Assembly (NCBI GenBank): GCA_004151065.3
Contig: NWUY0300012370.1
Coordinates: forward strand, 8,414 to 27,228
Source of the DNA: Larix sibirica
Lineage: Eukaryota > Streptophyta > Pinopsida > Pinales > Pinaceae
Length of the DNA stretch: 18,815 nucleotides
Direction of reading: 5' to 3'
Position 1 is the first letter of the stretch, and every line of letters starts with the position of its first letter. The translations under genes and the position numbers were made by a program. The notes beneath the pieces were generated by a model, which saw only the letters and a list, made by a program, of their open reading frames with translations, did no database searches and was not told the DNA's origin. Below are positions 18,773-18,815 of this stretch, one piece after another.

Positions 18773-18795
18773 TATATATATATATATATATAAAG
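18773..18795 (+). promoter_or_regulatory. (TA)n TATA-box tract at the window edge
   Basis: An alternating TA run ends TATATATAAAGCC, which is a good plant TATA box on the plus strand. A transcript would then begin near or just beyond the last base of the window. Because the tract is nearly symmetrical it also reads CTTTATATATA on the minus strand, so direction is not certain. It may simply be a TA microsatellite. Confidence 0.45.
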
Positions 18796-18815
18796 CCTGG
18801 AAGCGCAAAACAGAT

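Noticed and set aside
1-18815. CRISPR arrays, bacterial operons, rRNA or tRNA genes
   Set aside because: No regularly spaced direct repeats, ribosome-binding patterns or RNA gene signatures were seen. The content is that of a plant nuclear genome.

Overview
This is AT-rich nuclear DNA from a plant, made mostly of old transposable elements and simple repeats. I found no complete functional gene. The kingdom is clear from the families: a plant LINE with a DUF4283-type ORF1 and a C-terminal RNase H, and a Ty3/Gypsy element whose gag is preceded by an initiator-tRNA-Met type primer binding site. A gymnosperm (conifer-like) source is my inference from the style of the Gypsy integrase end and the long, decayed repeat landscape. 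It is not proven by the sequence.

Layout. 1-1700: AT-rich DNA with a (TG)11 microsatellite and no recognisable gene. 1720-2197: a degenerate roughly 100-bp repeat running into two copies of a 147-bp tandem repeat. 2248-3001: a well-defined 5'-truncated LINE on the minus strand, with an RNase H remnant, an 84-bp tandem duplication in its 3' UTR, an A-tail and 15-bp target-site duplications. 3002-4457: AT-rich DNA with small tandem repeats, a possible second minus-strand LINE tail, and a degenerate roughly 70-bp repeat array. 4458-6216: a rearranged Ty3/Gypsy relic. Two plus-strand copies of the pol 3' end flank a minus-strand gag, primer binding site and LTR fragment, and the window's only ambiguous base (N at 4745) lies exactly on one junction. 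6217-8397: unassigned DNA, then a likely minus-strand LTR with a TATA box.

8527 to about 14990: the dominant feature, a nearly full-length plus-strand LINE. It has a 5' UTR, ORF1 (DUF4283 plus CCHC knuckle), ORF2 (AP-like endonuclease, reverse transcriptase with FVDD, zf-RVT, RNase H) and a 3' UTR with an A-rich tail. All of it is dead through stops and frameshifts, and many of the stops could be C-to-T changes. It is bracketed by two diverged copies of a roughly 180-bp sequence (R1 at 8331, R2 at 15033). R2 is itself split by a 313-bp insertion with 17-bp direct repeats.

15546-18000: AT-rich DNA without recognisable genes. 18000-18815 is less repetitive. It holds a tentative terminal exon on the minus strand and, at the right edge, a TATA tract that may belong to a gene beginning just outside the window.

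No new biological system with several working genes is visible. The interest is structural: nested insertions, target-site duplications, a mosaic duplication at an assembly gap, and tandem repeats.
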